From Pandoraea eparura (GTDB lineage: Bacteria; Pseudomonadota; Gammaproteobacteria; Burkholderiales; Burkholderiaceae), in the NCBI RefSeq assembly GCF_902459725.1, contig NZ_CABPSH010000003.1, forward strand, positions 372,001 through 436,000: a stretch of DNA of 64,000 bases, written 5' to 3'. Under the pieces are notes generated by a model that was given only the letters and a program-made list of their open reading frames with translations, was not told where the DNA came from and made no database searches. The position numbers were made by a program, and so were the translations under genes. Positions 55,344 to 64,000 of this stretch are shown here, piece after piece; positions within the stretch are counted from its first letter, which is position 1; each line of letters begins with the position of its first letter.

Positions 55344-57014
55344 ATGGATCCCAAGCTGCTTGAGCAGTACGGCCCGAGGGAGTCGATGGAGTATGACGTC
55401 GTCGTTGTCGGCGGCGGTCCGGCCGGCCTGTCCACGGCAATCCGTTTGAAGCAGCGCGCGCAGGAGGCGGGCAAGGACATTTCCGTATGTGTGCTGGAAA
55501 AAGGCTCGGAAATCGGGGCCCACATCCTGTCCGGCGCAGTCATGGATCCGCAGGCGCTGAGCGAACTCATCCCCGACTGGAAAGCCCTCGGCGCGCCGCT
55601 CGACACCCCGGTCGTCGAAGACCGCTTCCTGTTCCTGAACGAGACCGGCGCGACCCCCACGCCGTCGTGGCTGCTGCCCGCCTGCTTCCAGAATCATGGC
55701 AACTACGTCATCAGCCTGGGTAACGTCGTGCGCTGGCTCGGCCAGCAGGCCGAAGCGTTGGGCGTCGAAATCTTCCCGGGCTTCCCCGCCGCCGAGATCC
55801 TGTACGACGAGAACGGTGCGGTCATGGGCGTGGCGACCGGCAACATGGGTGTCGGCAAGGACGGCGAACCGACCGAGAACTTCCAACTGGGCATGGAGTT
55901 GCACGCCAAGTACACGATCTTCTCGGAAGGCGCGCGTGGCAGCCTGGGCCGCCAATTGATCCGCAAATTCAATCTCGACGACGGGCGCGATCCGCAGGCC
56001 TACGGCCTGGGCATCAAGGAACTGTGGGAAATCGACCCGGCCAAGCACAAGGAAGGCCTCGTCATCCACACGGCAGGCTGGCCGCTCAATGCGCAAACCT
56101 ACGGCGGCTCGTTCCTCTACCACCTGCCGAATCACCAGGTGGCGGTCGGTTTCATCGTCGGTCTCGATTACGGCAATCCGTACCTGTCGCCGTTCGAGGA
56201 GTTTCAACGCTACAAGACGCACCCGTCGATTCGTCACTTCCTCGAAGGCGGCAAGCGCATCTCGTATGGCGCACGCGCGATTACGGCGGGCGGTCTGCTG
56301 GCCCTGCCGAAGCTCGTCTTCAAGGGCGGTGCGCTGGTCGGGTGCGAAGCGGGCTTCCTCAACGTGAGCCGGATCAAGGGCAGCCATGCCGCCATCAAGA
56401 GCGGCATGATGGCCGCGGACGCCGCATTCGACGCGCTGGTTGCCGAGCGTCAGCGTGACGAGCTCAGCGCCTACCCGGCCGCGTTCGAGCAATCGTGGCT
56501 GCACGAAGAGTTGAACAAGGCGCGCAACTTCAAGCAGTGGTTCAAGAAGGGCCTGACCATCGCCACGATCATGACCGGCATCGAGCAAAAGCTGCTCGGT
56601 GGCAAGATGCCGTGGACGATTCACCGCAAGAAGGCCGATCACGAGTGCCTGCTGCCGGCCGCGCAATGCCAGCCGATCGTCTACCCGAAGCCGGACGGCA
56701 AGCTCACTTTCGACCGTCTGTCGTCGGTGTTCATCTCGAACACCAACCACGAAGAGAACCAACCGGCGCACCTCACGCTCAAGGATCCCAGCGTGCCGGT
56801 CGGCATCAATCTCACGGAGTACGCGGGGCCCGAGCAGCGCTATTGCCCGGCAGGCGTGTACGAATTCGTGAAGAACGACGACGACTCCGAGCGACTGCAA
56901 ATCAACGCGCAGAACTGCGTGCACTGCAAGACGTGCGATATCAAGGATCCGACGCAGAACATCGTGTGGGTCACGCCGGAAGGCGGGGGCGGGCCAAACT
57001 ACCCGAATATGTAA
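55344..57014 (+). CDS. Electron-transfer flavoprotein-ubiquinone oxidoreductase
   Basis: 556 residues. The N-terminal FAD motif VVVVGGGPAGLS near residue 20. The [4Fe-4S] cluster ligands are CPAG near 507 and CVHCKTC near 530. It accepts electrons from ETF and passes them to ubiquinone in the inner membrane, linking fatty-acid and amino-acid oxidation to respiration. An AGGAG element precedes the ATG at 55344. A terminator follows. Confidence 0.96.
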   Translation: MDPKLLEQYGPRESMEYDVVVVGGGPAGLSTAIRLKQRAQEAGKDISVCVLEKGSEIGAHILSGAVMDPQALSELIPDWKALGAPLDTPVVEDRFLFLNETGATPTPSWLLPACFQNHGNYVISLGNVVRWLGQQAEALGVEIFPGFPAAEILYDENGAVMGVATGNMGVGKDGEPTENFQLGMELHAKYTIFSEGARGSLGRQLIRKFNLDDGRDPQAYGLGIKELWEIDPAKHKEGLVIHTAGWPLNAQTYGGSFLYHLPNHQVAVGFIVGLDYGNPYLSPFEEFQRYKTHPSIRHFLEGGKRISYGARAITAGGLLALPKLVFKGGALVGCEAGFLNVSRIKGSHAAIKSGMMAADAAFDALVAERQRDELSAYPAAFEQSWLHEELNKARNFKQWFKKGLTIATIMTGIEQKLLGGKMPWTIHRKKADHECLLPAAQCQPIVYPKPDGKLTFDRLSSVFISNTNHEENQPAHLTLKDPSVPVGINLTEYAGPEQRYCPAGVYEFVKNDDDSERLQINAQNCVHCKTCDIKDPTQNIVWVTPEGGGGPNYPNM

Positions 57015-57024
57015 TGCCGCATCG

Positions 57025-57048
57025 CCGCCGGTTCGTCCGGCGGTTTTT
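57025..57048 (+). terminator. Rho-independent terminator after ETF-QO
   Basis: A 7-bp stem (57025-57031 with 57037-57043), a 5-nt loop and a run of five T (57044-57048). It begins 11 bases after the stop. Confidence 0.9.
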
Positions 57049-57091
57049 GTTTGTGGGCCACGGCGCCGCGCGTTTCGTCAGCGCGACGTCG

Positions 57092-58195
57092 TCATTCCGG
57101 CGCGTGTGCCGCGATGACCGGCGTGCTCACGTGCACATCGCCACACTGCGCGCGGTGACGCAACGCATGATCGATCAGCACGAGCGCGAGCAGCGCTTCG
57201 GCAATCGGCGTCGCGCGAATTCCCACACACGGGTCATGGCGTCCGAACGTCTCCACTGTCGACGCCTGACCGGCCACATCGATCGAGCGACGCGGCGTAC
57301 GAATGCTCGACGTGGGCTTGATCGCGATCGACACGTCAATATCCTGACCGGTCGAAATGCCACCCAGAATGCCACCGGCGTTGTTCCCGACGAAGCCTTC
57401 CGGGGTCAGTTCGTCGCCATGCTCCGATCCCTTCTGCGTGACGCTGCGGAAGCCCGCACCGATCTCCACGCCCTTGACGGCGTTCAGCCCCATCATCGCG
57501 TGGGCGATATCGGCATCCAGGCGGTCGAACAGCGGCTCGCCGAGACCGACCGGCACGCCGGTCGCCACGACGCGAAGCTTGGCCCCGACGGAATCCCCCG
57601 CCTTGCGAAGCGCGTCCATATACGCTTCCAGTTCCGGGACAACTTCTGCGTTGGCGGCGAAGAACGGGTTCTGCGATACCTGCGACCAATCGGTCTGTGC
57701 AATCTCGATGTCGCCGAGTTGCGTCATGCAGCCGTGCACCTGCACGCCGTACTTCTCGGCCAGCCACTTCTTGGCCACGGCCCCGGCCGCAACGACCGGC
57801 GCCGTGAGGCGTGCCGACGAGCGGCCGCCGCCACGGTAGTCGCGCACGCCGTACTTTTGCAGGTAGGTGTAGTCGGCGTGTCCGGGGCGAAACGTCTGGA
57901 CGATGTTGCCGTAGTCCTTGCTGCGTTGATCGGTATTGCGGATCAGCAGCGCGATCGGGGTACCCGTCGTCACGCCTTCGAACACGCCGGAGAGGATCTC
58001 GACGGTGTCCGGCTCATTGCGCTGCGTGACGTGACGCGACGTGCCGGGACGGCGGCGATCCAGTTCCCCCTGGATGTCGGCTTCCGTGAGCGCCATTCCC
58101 GGCGGACAGCCATCGATGACGCAGCCAATGGCCGGGCCATGCGATTCGCCGAAAGTGGTAACGGTAAACAGGGTTCCAAGCGTATTGCCAGACAT
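57092..58195 (-). CDS. aroC: Chorismate synthase
   Basis: 367 residues. Opens [20 protein letters not shown], with RPGHADYTY and the [12 protein letters not shown] region for FMN/substrate binding. It converts EPSP to chorismate, the last shikimate step, and needs reduced FMN. Converges with the ETF-QO gene. The start at 58195 fits the family. Confidence 0.97.
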   Translation of the reverse strand: MSGNTLGTLFTVTTFGESHGPAIGCVIDGCPPGMALTEADIQGELDRRRPGTSRHVTQRNEPDTVEILSGVFEGVTTGTPIALLIRNTDQRSKDYGNIVQTFRPGHADYTYLQKYGVRDYRGGGRSSARLTAPVVAAGAVAKKWLAEKYGVQVHGCMTQLGDIEIAQTDWSQVSQNPFFAANAEVVPELEAYMDALRKAGDSVGAKLRVVATGVPVGLGEPLFDRLDADIAHAMMGLNAVKGVEIGAGFRSVTQKGSEHGDELTPEGFVGNNAGGILGGISTGQDIDVSIAIKPTSSIRTPRRSIDVAGQASTVETFGRHDPCVGIRATPIAEALLALVLIDHALRHRAQCGDVHVSTPVIAAHAPE

Positions 58196-58382
58196 ACGGG
58201 GATCGGGTTCGGGGAGGACGGGAAGGCCCTATTATGCCAGCGATCCCACCGCGCCGCGCCGCGCCGTGCGGCAGGCGGTGGCGCGAATCGACCGAACGGC
58301 GGCATTTCGAGGGCTTTTCAGGCGAGGCCTCAGCGCATTCCGAGCCACGCCGTGATGCCAGGGGGCCCTTACACGTTACCGC

Positions 58383-60302
58383 TTACACTGGCCAGGCACC
58401 GCGCAGCTTGAGCACCTTCTCGCGCAGGGTTTCCGGCGTGGCCTGGGCGGGCGCTACTGGCGCACCGATGACAAGTTCGAGCCGATTCAGGATGCCGCGC
58501 TTGAACGGTCGCGTCATGGCCGCACCGCCGTGCCGCGAGAAGAAACTCCCCCACAGCCCGCGCAGCGCCATCGGCACCACCGGCACGGGCGTACGCTCGA
58601 TGACGCGTTGCACGCCCTGCCGGAAGACCTGCAGTTCGCCGGATGCCGTGACCTTGCCCTCTGGAAAGAGGCAAACGACCTCGCCAGCCTTCAGGGCCTC
58701 TGCGATCTGTTGATACGCTTGGTCGAGCGCAATTGCATCTTCATGCGCCGGAGCAATCGGAATGGCGCCGACCGTACGGAAGAACCACGACAACACAGGA
58801 ATGCGGAAAATCCGGTGGTCCATGACGAAGCGAACCGGACGACGGATCGACGCACCGATGACCACCGCATCGGCAAAACTGACGTGATTGCAGACCAGCA
58901 GGCATGGCCCGTCGTCCGGAATCTGGTCGGACCCTTTGACGTGGATACGATACAGGGTGTGCAACAGCAGCCACATCATGAAGCGGATCAGGAACTCCGG
59001 GAGCCGCAGATACAGATAGATGGCCACCAGCGCATTGAGAACGCCGGTGACGAGATACAACTGGTCGATGGTGAACCCGGCTTTCGTGATGGCCATCGCC
59101 ATGAGTGCCGACACGACCATGAACAATGCGTTGAGAATGTTGTTCGCGGCAATGATACGCGCGCGATGCGACGGCGCGCTACGGCTCTGGATCAGCGCAT
59201 ACAACGGCACGCTGTAGAAACCGCCGAACATCGCCAGCAGGAACAGATCCGCCAGCACACGCCAATGGGCCGGTTGCGAAACGAACTGCGCCACGCTCTG
59301 CAAGGCCACACCGTGCGCGCCGCCGCGGCTCGCGAAATAGAGATCGACCGCGAATACGGTCATGCCGATCGAGCCGAACGGCACCAACCCGATTTCCACT
59401 TTGCCGCCTGACAGCCGCTCGCACAGCAGCGAGCCCAGCCCGATGCCCAGGGAGAACATGGCCAGCAGCAGCGTGACGACGCCCGAGCCCGCGCCGAGCA
59501 CGTCGTGCGCGAAATTGAAAAACGAGGCAAGAAAGGTGGCCCCGAGGAACCAAAGCCAGGAGATGCCGAGCAGGCTCTGGAAGACCGCACGATCCTCGCG
59601 AGCGATGCGCAGATTTCTCCACGTCTCGGTCAGCGGATTCCAATTGATGCGCAGATCCGGCTGCGCGGCGGGCGTTTGCGGCACCCACGTCGATATCCCT
59701 CGCCCCAGCAAGGCCAACCCCAGGCAAACACCGCCGATCCATGGCAGCGCGCCCGCCCCCGCGCCAGCCAGTTCGCCCCCGACAATCGTGCCGATCAGGA
59801 TGGCGACGAACGTGCCCATTTCGACCAGGCCGTTTCCCCCCACCAGTTCACGTGTGGCCAGGTGCTGGGGCAAATACGCGTACTTCACCGGCCCGAAAAG
59901 GGTGGAGTGCAGCCCCATGAGGAACGTGCACACAAACAGCAACGGCGCACTCGCCCAGAGGAAACCGGCTGCGCCGACGGCCATGATCGCGATTTCCAGC
60001 GTCTTGACGAAGCGGATCAGGCGCGCCTTGTCCCACTTGTCGGCAATCTGCCCGCTGGTCGCGGAAAACAACAGGAATGGCGCGATGAAGATGGCCGAGA
60101 TGAGGAACGCCGCCGTCTTGCCGTCGACGTTATGAAAAAGCGATGCGTGATAGGTGACAAGCGACGTGAACGCAATCTTGAACACGTTGTCGTTCATCGC
60201 GCCCAGAAACTGCGTCCAGAAAAACGGCGCAAAGCGCCGCTCTTTCAACAGTCGTGATTGGTGGCCCTCGCCGCGTGCCCCGCGCCGGCTGGCCTCACTC
60301 AC
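58383..60302 (-). CDS. MFS transporter-PlsC acyltransferase fusion (LplT/Aas type)
   Basis: 639 residues. An N-terminal MFS domain (about 15-420, opening FFWTQFLGAMNDNVFK as in LplT) is fused to a 1-acylglycerol-3-phosphate acyltransferase-type domain (about 430-620). The acyltransferase motif is NHVSFADAV (the HX4D box) and LFPEGKVTASGE. Compared with the larger LplT-Aas proteins, the third, acyl-ACP-synthetase domain is absent. It should flip lysophospholipids across the inner membrane and reacylate them. Its GTG start overlaps the CBS gene stop (GTGA). Confidence 0.9.
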   Translation of the reverse strand: MSEASRRGARGEGHQSRLLKERRFAPFFWTQFLGAMNDNVFKIAFTSLVTYHASLFHNVDGKTAAFLISAIFIAPFLLFSATSGQIADKWDKARLIRFVKTLEIAIMAVGAAGFLWASAPLLFVCTFLMGLHSTLFGPVKYAYLPQHLATRELVGGNGLVEMGTFVAILIGTIVGGELAGAGAGALPWIGGVCLGLALLGRGISTWVPQTPAAQPDLRINWNPLTETWRNLRIAREDRAVFQSLLGISWLWFLGATFLASFFNFAHDVLGAGSGVVTLLLAMFSLGIGLGSLLCERLSGGKVEIGLVPFGSIGMTVFAVDLYFASRGGAHGVALQSVAQFVSQPAHWRVLADLFLLAMFGGFYSVPLYALIQSRSAPSHRARIIAANNILNALFMVVSALMAMAITKAGFTIDQLYLVTGVLNALVAIYLYLRLPEFLIRFMMWLLLHTLYRIHVKGSDQIPDDGPCLLVCNHVSFADAVVIGASIRRPVRFVMDHRIFRIPVLSWFFRTVGAIPIAPAHEDAIALDQAYQQIAEALKAGEVVCLFPEGKVTASGELQVFRQGVQRVIERTPVPVVPMALRGLWGSFFSRHGGAAMTRPFKRGILNRLELVIGAPVAPAQATPETLREKVLKLRGAWPV

Positions 60303-60754
60303 TTGGTGTCTTCCGCTTCCTCGGCCGGCCAGTCGCGAATGTAGGCCTTGAGCATGCGATTTTCAAAGGATTGCTCCTCGACGACGGCACGCGCCACATC
60401 GTAGAAGGAAATCACGCCCATGAGCGTGCGGTTGTCCATGACCGGCAAATAGCGTGCGTGACGCTCGAGCATCATGCGCCGGACTTCGTTGACATCCGTC
60501 TCCGGCGTGCACGTGAGCGGATGGTCGTCCATCACCTTGCGAATCGTGGAGGCGCCGACCGTACCGCCATTCTCGCTGATCGTATTGATGATTTCGCGGA
60601 ACGTGAGCATGCCCACGAGATCGCCGAACTCCATGACCACGAGTGAGCCGATATCATGCTGCGCCATCGTGTCGACGGCATCGGCCAGCAACGTCTCCGG
60701 GGTCACGGTGAAAAGGGTGTTGCCCTTTACTTTCAGGATGTCAGACACTCGCAT
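60299..60754 (-). CDS. CBS-domain protein
   Basis: 151 residues with two CBS motifs (about 8-65 and 78-135), e.g. IGSLVVMEFGDLVGMLTFREI. They bind adenosyl nucleotides. The gene's stop overlaps the MFS-acyltransferase start, so they are translationally coupled and the CBS protein may sense energy charge for it (inference). The start at 60754 was chosen; the longer reading gives non-family sequence. Confidence 0.88.
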   Translation of the reverse strand: MRVSDILKVKGNTLFTVTPETLLADAVDTMAQHDIGSLVVMEFGDLVGMLTFREIINTISENGGTVGASTIRKVMDDHPLTCTPETDVNEVRRMMLERHARYLPVMDNRTLMGVISFYDVARAVVEEQSFENRMLKAYIRDWPAEEAEDTK

Positions 60755-61176
60755 GGCACACTCTCCTCGTTGTGATGCTCGGGCAACCGCGGCAGAACGA
60801 TGCCACCGGACGTAGTTGCCAGACTTCGGTGTTCGAGGCGGATCGCAGGCGCGCACGCCGTCGTCCCCTCGTTATCGTGATTAGATCATGTTCGAAAGAT
60901 GCTATCGGAAAGCGTCTGAAAAGGAAAGAAACAAGACGCTCAAATGTCCGTGCGACGAGGCTTTTCGGCCGATTCCAGCGATCGATCGGACATACCCTCA
61001 CCTCAAACATAAGACAACGCCAGCATTTTGCCGATGCATCCGACTGCGCCTGTCGCGATGCACGGCGGTGGTGCTAGGATGGCCGCGTTCAAGACGCCGG
61101 CATCACGCACCAGCGCCTAGTCATCGCTCAGCCGCCGTTCCGTCAACGTCAAGCCAACCGCGAGGCCTTCTCCGAT
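60755..61176. other. Spacer between CBS gene and metY
   Basis: 422 bases, divergent, holding both promoters presumably. I see no riboswitch, terminator or small gene. Confidence 0.4.
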
Positions 61177-62484
61177 ATGTCCGTCCCGCACTTCGACACG
61201 CTTGCCCTGCACGCCGGGGCCGCCCCCGATCCCGCCACCGGGGCACGCGCCACCCCGATTTACCAGACCACGTCGTTCGTCTTCACCGACGCCGATCAGG
61301 CGGCTGCGCTTTTCAACATGGAGCGCGCCGGCCATGTCTACTCACGCATTTCCAATCCGACCAACGCCGTCTTCGAAGAACGCATGGCCGCCCTGGAAAA
61401 TGGTGTCGGCGCGATCGCCACGGCAAGCGGACAGGCCGCGCTACACCTCGCCATTGCCACCCTGATGGGCGCAGGCTCGCATATCGTGGCATCGAGCGCG
61501 CTGTACGGCGGCTCGCACAATCTGCTGCATTACACGCTGCGCCGCTTCGGCATCGAGACCACCTTCGTGCGCCCCGGCGACCTGGACGGCTGGCGCGCGG
61601 CCGTGCGCCCCGAGACCCGGCTGTGCTTCGGCGAAACCCTTGGCAACCCTGGGCTCGATGTCCTCGACATCCCCCGTGTTGCCGAGATCGCGCACGACGC
61701 CGGCGTGCCGCTGATGGTCGACAGCACCTTCACCACACCGTGGCTCATCCGGCCCTTCGATCATGGCGCCGATCTCGTCTATCACTCGGCCACCAAGTTC
61801 CTCGGCGGACATGGCACGACGATCGGCGGCATTCTGGTTGACGGTGGTACGTTCGATTTCGAGCGAAGCGGCAAATTTCCCGAACTGACCGAACCGTATG
61901 ACGGCTTCCACGGCATGGTCTTCGCCGAGGAGAATTCCGTCGCGCCGTTCCTGTTGCGCGCGCGGCGCGAGGGATTGCGCGACTTTGGCGCCTGCCTGCA
62001 TCCACAAGCGGCATGGCAACTGCTGCAAGGCGTCGAAACGCTGCCGCTGCGCATGGCGCGGCATGTCGACAACGCACGTCGGGTGGTGGAATTTCTGGCC
62101 GGACACGAGGCCGTGGCGAGCGTCGCCTACCCCGAACTGGCGTCGCATCCCGACCACGCACTGGCCAAACGCCTGTTGCCGCGCGGCGCCGGCGCGGTAT
62201 TCAGCTTCAACCTGAAGGGGGATCGGGCGGCTGGGCGTCGCTTCATTGAATCGCTGCAGCTATTCTCGCATCTGGCGAATGTGGGCGATGCGCGCTCGCT
62301 GGTCATTCACCCCGCCTCGACCACGCATTTCCGCATGGACGCCGCGGCGCTCGCGGCAGCCGGTATCGGAGAAGGCACCGTGCGCCTGTCGATCGGCCTG
62401 GAAGACCCCGACGACCTGATTCAGGATCTCAAACGCGGCCTGAAGGCGGCCGTCAAGTCCACAGCCAAGGGGCAAACGCGATGA
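61177..62484 (+). CDS. metY: O-acetylhomoserine aminocarboxypropyltransferase (sulfhydrylase)
   Basis: 435 residues, a Cys/Met-metabolism PLP enzyme. The PLP lysine lies in HSATKFLGGHGT near residue 208, and SRISNPT near 57 contacts the cofactor. It makes homocysteine (or methionine directly) from O-acetylhomoserine and sulfide or methanethiol. The length fits the OAH type (about 430) better than the shorter OSH type (about 400); metZ cannot be excluded. It is coupled (ATGA) to the hydrolase gene. Confidence 0.88.
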   Translation: MSVPHFDTLALHAGAAPDPATGARATPIYQTTSFVFTDADQAAALFNMERAGHVYSRISNPTNAVFEERMAALENGVGAIATASGQAALHLAIATLMGAGSHIVASSALYGGSHNLLHYTLRRFGIETTFVRPGDLDGWRAAVRPETRLCFGETLGNPGLDVLDIPRVAEIAHDAGVPLMVDSTFTTPWLIRPFDHGADLVYHSATKFLGGHGTTIGGILVDGGTFDFERSGKFPELTEPYDGFHGMVFAEENSVAPFLLRARREGLRDFGACLHPQAAWQLLQGVETLPLRMARHVDNARRVVEFLAGHEAVASVAYPELASHPDHALAKRLLPRGAGAVFSFNLKGDRAAGRRFIESLQLFSHLANVGDARSLVIHPASTTHFRMDAAALAAAGIGEGTVRLSIGLEDPDDLIQDLKRGLKAAVKSTAKGQTR

Positions 62485-63296
62485 ACTTCACCATCGACGG
62501 CAACAACCTCTACGCGTACACCGCTGGCAAATCGATGGATCCGGCGCTGCCGACAGTCGTCTTCCTGCATGGCGCGCAGCACGACCACAGCGTGTGGGGG
62601 TTACAGAGCCGATACCTCGCTCATCACGGCATGAACGTGCTCGCCCTGGATCTGCCCGGGCATCACCGCAGCGCGGGCGCCCCATTGACCACGATTGGCG
62701 AGATGGCCGATCGCGTGGTCGCCGTCCTCGATGCGGCCGGCATCGGACAAGCGACGTGGGTCGGGCACAGCATGGGGTCGCTGATCGCGCTGGACGCCGC
62801 CGCCCGCCATCCCGAGCGGGTGTCCCGCATTGCGCTGGTGGGCACCGCCTACCCAATGAAGGTGTCCGACGTGCTGCTCGAGGCCGCCGCCGAGCGTGAG
62901 CCGGAGGCCATCGCCCTTGTCAACGCCTGGTCGCACAGCACGCTCGCGGCCAAGCCTTCGGCGCCCGGCCCCGGTTTCTGGACATGGGGCGTGAATCAAC
63001 GGTTGATGGAGCGCGTGTCGCAACGCAATCCCGCCAAGGTGTTTCTCACCGACTTCGAGGCGTGCAATCGCTACGATCAGGGAATGGCCGCGGCTGCGCA
63101 GGTGCGGTGTCCTGTGCTCGCCGTGCTGGGGCAGCGCGATCAGATGACGCCGCCGCGCGCAGCACAAGCCCTGCTCGACGCGCTGCGCGAGGCCGGTGCG
63201 CCGGTCTCGATCAAGGTCGTCAATGCGGGGCACGCGATCATGACCGAGCAGCCGGACGCCCTGCTCGATGCGCTCGTCGCATTCATGCGACACTGA
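62481..63296 (+). CDS. Alpha/beta hydrolase coupled to metY
   Basis: 271 residues. The nucleophile elbow is GHSMGS near residue 95, the oxyanion region FLHGAQHDHSVW near 29-40, and the histidine lies in NAGHAIM near 253. The ATG overlaps the metY stop by four bases (ATGA). Substrate unknown; the coupling suggests a role in methionine or homoserine ester metabolism (inference). Confidence 0.9.
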   Translation: MNFTIDGNNLYAYTAGKSMDPALPTVVFLHGAQHDHSVWGLQSRYLAHHGMNVLALDLPGHHRSAGAPLTTIGEMADRVVAVLDAAGIGQATWVGHSMGSLIALDAAARHPERVSRIALVGTAYPMKVSDVLLEAAAEREPEAIALVNAWSHSTLAAKPSAPGPGFWTWGVNQRLMERVSQRNPAKVFLTDFEACNRYDQGMAAAAQVRCPVLAVLGQRDQMTPPRAAQALLDALREAGAPVSIKVVNAGHAIMTEQPDALLDALVAFMRH

Positions 63297-63328
63297 GCGC
63301 GTCACCTTCCCAATGGAGGAGGCTTGCG

Positions 63329-63652
63329 ATGACACCTGGGCACGACGACGCACCGGCGTTTCGCCGGTTTGCGGACTTTTACCCGTTCTATCTCGGAGAG
63401 CACCGCAACTCCGTCTGCCGCCGTCTGCATTTCGTCGGCTCTTGGGGCGTGATCGCCTTTCTGCTGACGTTTATGGTGACGGGCAACCCTTGGTGGCTGC
63501 TCGCGGCGGTTGTGTGCGGCTATGCGTTCGCGTGGGTGGGCCACTTCTTTTTCGAGAAGAACCGGCCCGCCACCTTCCGCCATCCGATCTACAGCCTGAT
63601 GGGCGACTGGGTCATGTTTCGGGATATCTGCCTGGGCCGCATCAAGCTCTAG
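63329..63652 (+). CDS. Mpo1-like (DUF962) membrane protein
   Basis: 107 residues. The N-terminal FYPFYLGEHRNSVCRRLHFVGSW and the motif GHFFFEKNRPATFRHP, with conserved histidines, mark the Mpo1/YGL010w (DUF962) family; yeast Mpo1 is a dioxygenase of 2-hydroxy fatty acids. Two hydrophobic helices lie between. A GGAGG site precedes the ATG at 63329. It follows the hydrolase by 32 bases. Iron dependence is known only for yeast. Confidence 0.85.
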   Translation: MTPGHDDAPAFRRFADFYPFYLGEHRNSVCRRLHFVGSWGVIAFLLTFMVTGNPWWLLAAVVCGYAFAWVGHFFFEKNRPATFRHPIYSLMGDWVMFRDICLGRIKL

Positions 63653-64000
63653 CGCCTTCGTGGGACTCACCGCTCGCGTGATCCGCCCCCGCGCCCGACG
63701 TGTCGTCACCACAATTTGCCAGCGTGACATCGCACGGTAACGCATCGGCCAGCGGTACGTCCCACCTCCCGTCGCGCAGGATCTCGGCGACATGCGCGCC
63801 GTCAAGCGCGTGACGCTCCATTTGCCGTGCCAACTCGTCGACGTTGAGGGCCAGTTGCGCGACCAGCGGCGCCAGAGTCGCCGTGCGCGGGTTCGCGAGC
63901 AGCAGCCATCGCTCTGCCGGGGGCGGCGTCGTCAGCCGCCCGACCCACCCCATCCGCTCGAGCCGGGTAAGCAAATCACCGGCATGATCGAGGCTCGTGC
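63642..64000 (-). CDS. C-terminal end of a probable YihY/BrkB-family protein
   Basis: About 119 codons, open to the right edge. The sequence TSLDHAGDLLTRLERMGWVGRL followed by a helical region looks like the C-terminal winged-helix part found in YihY/BrkB-family membrane proteins (UPF0761). No membrane helix lies in this part, so the identification is tentative. It overlaps the Mpo1-like gene's end by 11 bases, convergent. Confidence 0.45.
   Translation of the reverse strand, partial: TSLDHAGDLLTRLERMGWVGRLTTPPPAERWLLLANPRTATLAPLVAQLALNVDELARQMERHALDGAHVAEILRDGRWDVPLADALPCDVTLANCGDDTSGAGADHASGESHEGARA

Noticed and set aside
60755-61176. SAM riboswitch before metY
   Set aside because: The 422-base leader has no recognisable SAM-aptamer core or terminator.

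Overview
The window is a GC-rich (roughly 63-65%) chromosomal segment from a betaproteobacterium. The block thrS-infC-rpmI-rplT-pheS-pheT-ihfA-merR, a DUF934 gene next to a sulfite reductase, a DUF3717 gene and the general style of the proteins point to Burkholderiaceae, most likely Pandoraea. The genus is an inference from recall, not a database result. No phage, CRISPR array or intact insertion sequence was seen. The only mobile-DNA trace is a 51-bp IS3-like relic at about 7.0 kb.

Left part (1-16.5 kb): the end of a TSUP exporter, an acyl-CoA synthetase, a tRNA-Pro(GGG) with promoter and terminator, and a sulfur-assimilation pair in which sulfite reductase carries a fused N-terminal DUF2849 domain and overlaps a DUF934 gene. 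Next come a small unknown gene behind a canonical LexA box, a DUF1275 membrane protein divergent from a single-domain BLUF photoreceptor, and a long minus-strand operon. That operon encodes a spermidine/iron-type ABC importer plus a three-subunit flavoprotein dehydrogenase of the HcnABC/opine-oxidase type. A divergent IclR regulator with a visible palindromic operator probably controls it. OsmC and GST genes follow.

Middle (16.5-38.2 kb): accessory metabolism and signalling. It holds a class V aminotransferase, a cupin, a LysR-controlled aldehyde dehydrogenase/CMD/quinone oxidoreductase operon, a DUF72 protein with an acidic insert, and a flavin reductase that seems to have lost its middle third. 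Four c-di-GMP proteins (two GGDEF, two GGDEF-EAL) lie within 13 kb. A second LexA box precedes a DUF3717 gene. Several short tandem repeats and a cluster of DnaA-box-like sequences lie in the spacers here.

Right part (38.2-64 kb): conserved core genes. These are merR, ihfA, pheT, pheS, rplT, rpmI, infC (ATC start), thrS, tRNA-Val(GAC) and relA, all on the minus strand. They are followed by RidA, an alpha/beta hydrolase, scoAB, a PAS-LuxR regulator, a thioesterase, an orphan TRAP binding protein, an SDR, ETF-ubiquinone oxidoreductase, aroC, an LplT-PlsC-type fusion, a CBS protein, metY with a coupled hydrolase, an Mpo1-like protein and the end of a probable YihY-family gene.

The most noteworthy observations are two LexA-box-controlled small genes of unknown function, the DUF2849-sulfite reductase fusion, the IS3-like relic sitting in the loop of a terminator hairpin, the importer/trimeric-dehydrogenase operon of unknown substrate with its IclR operators, and the internally deleted flavin reductase.
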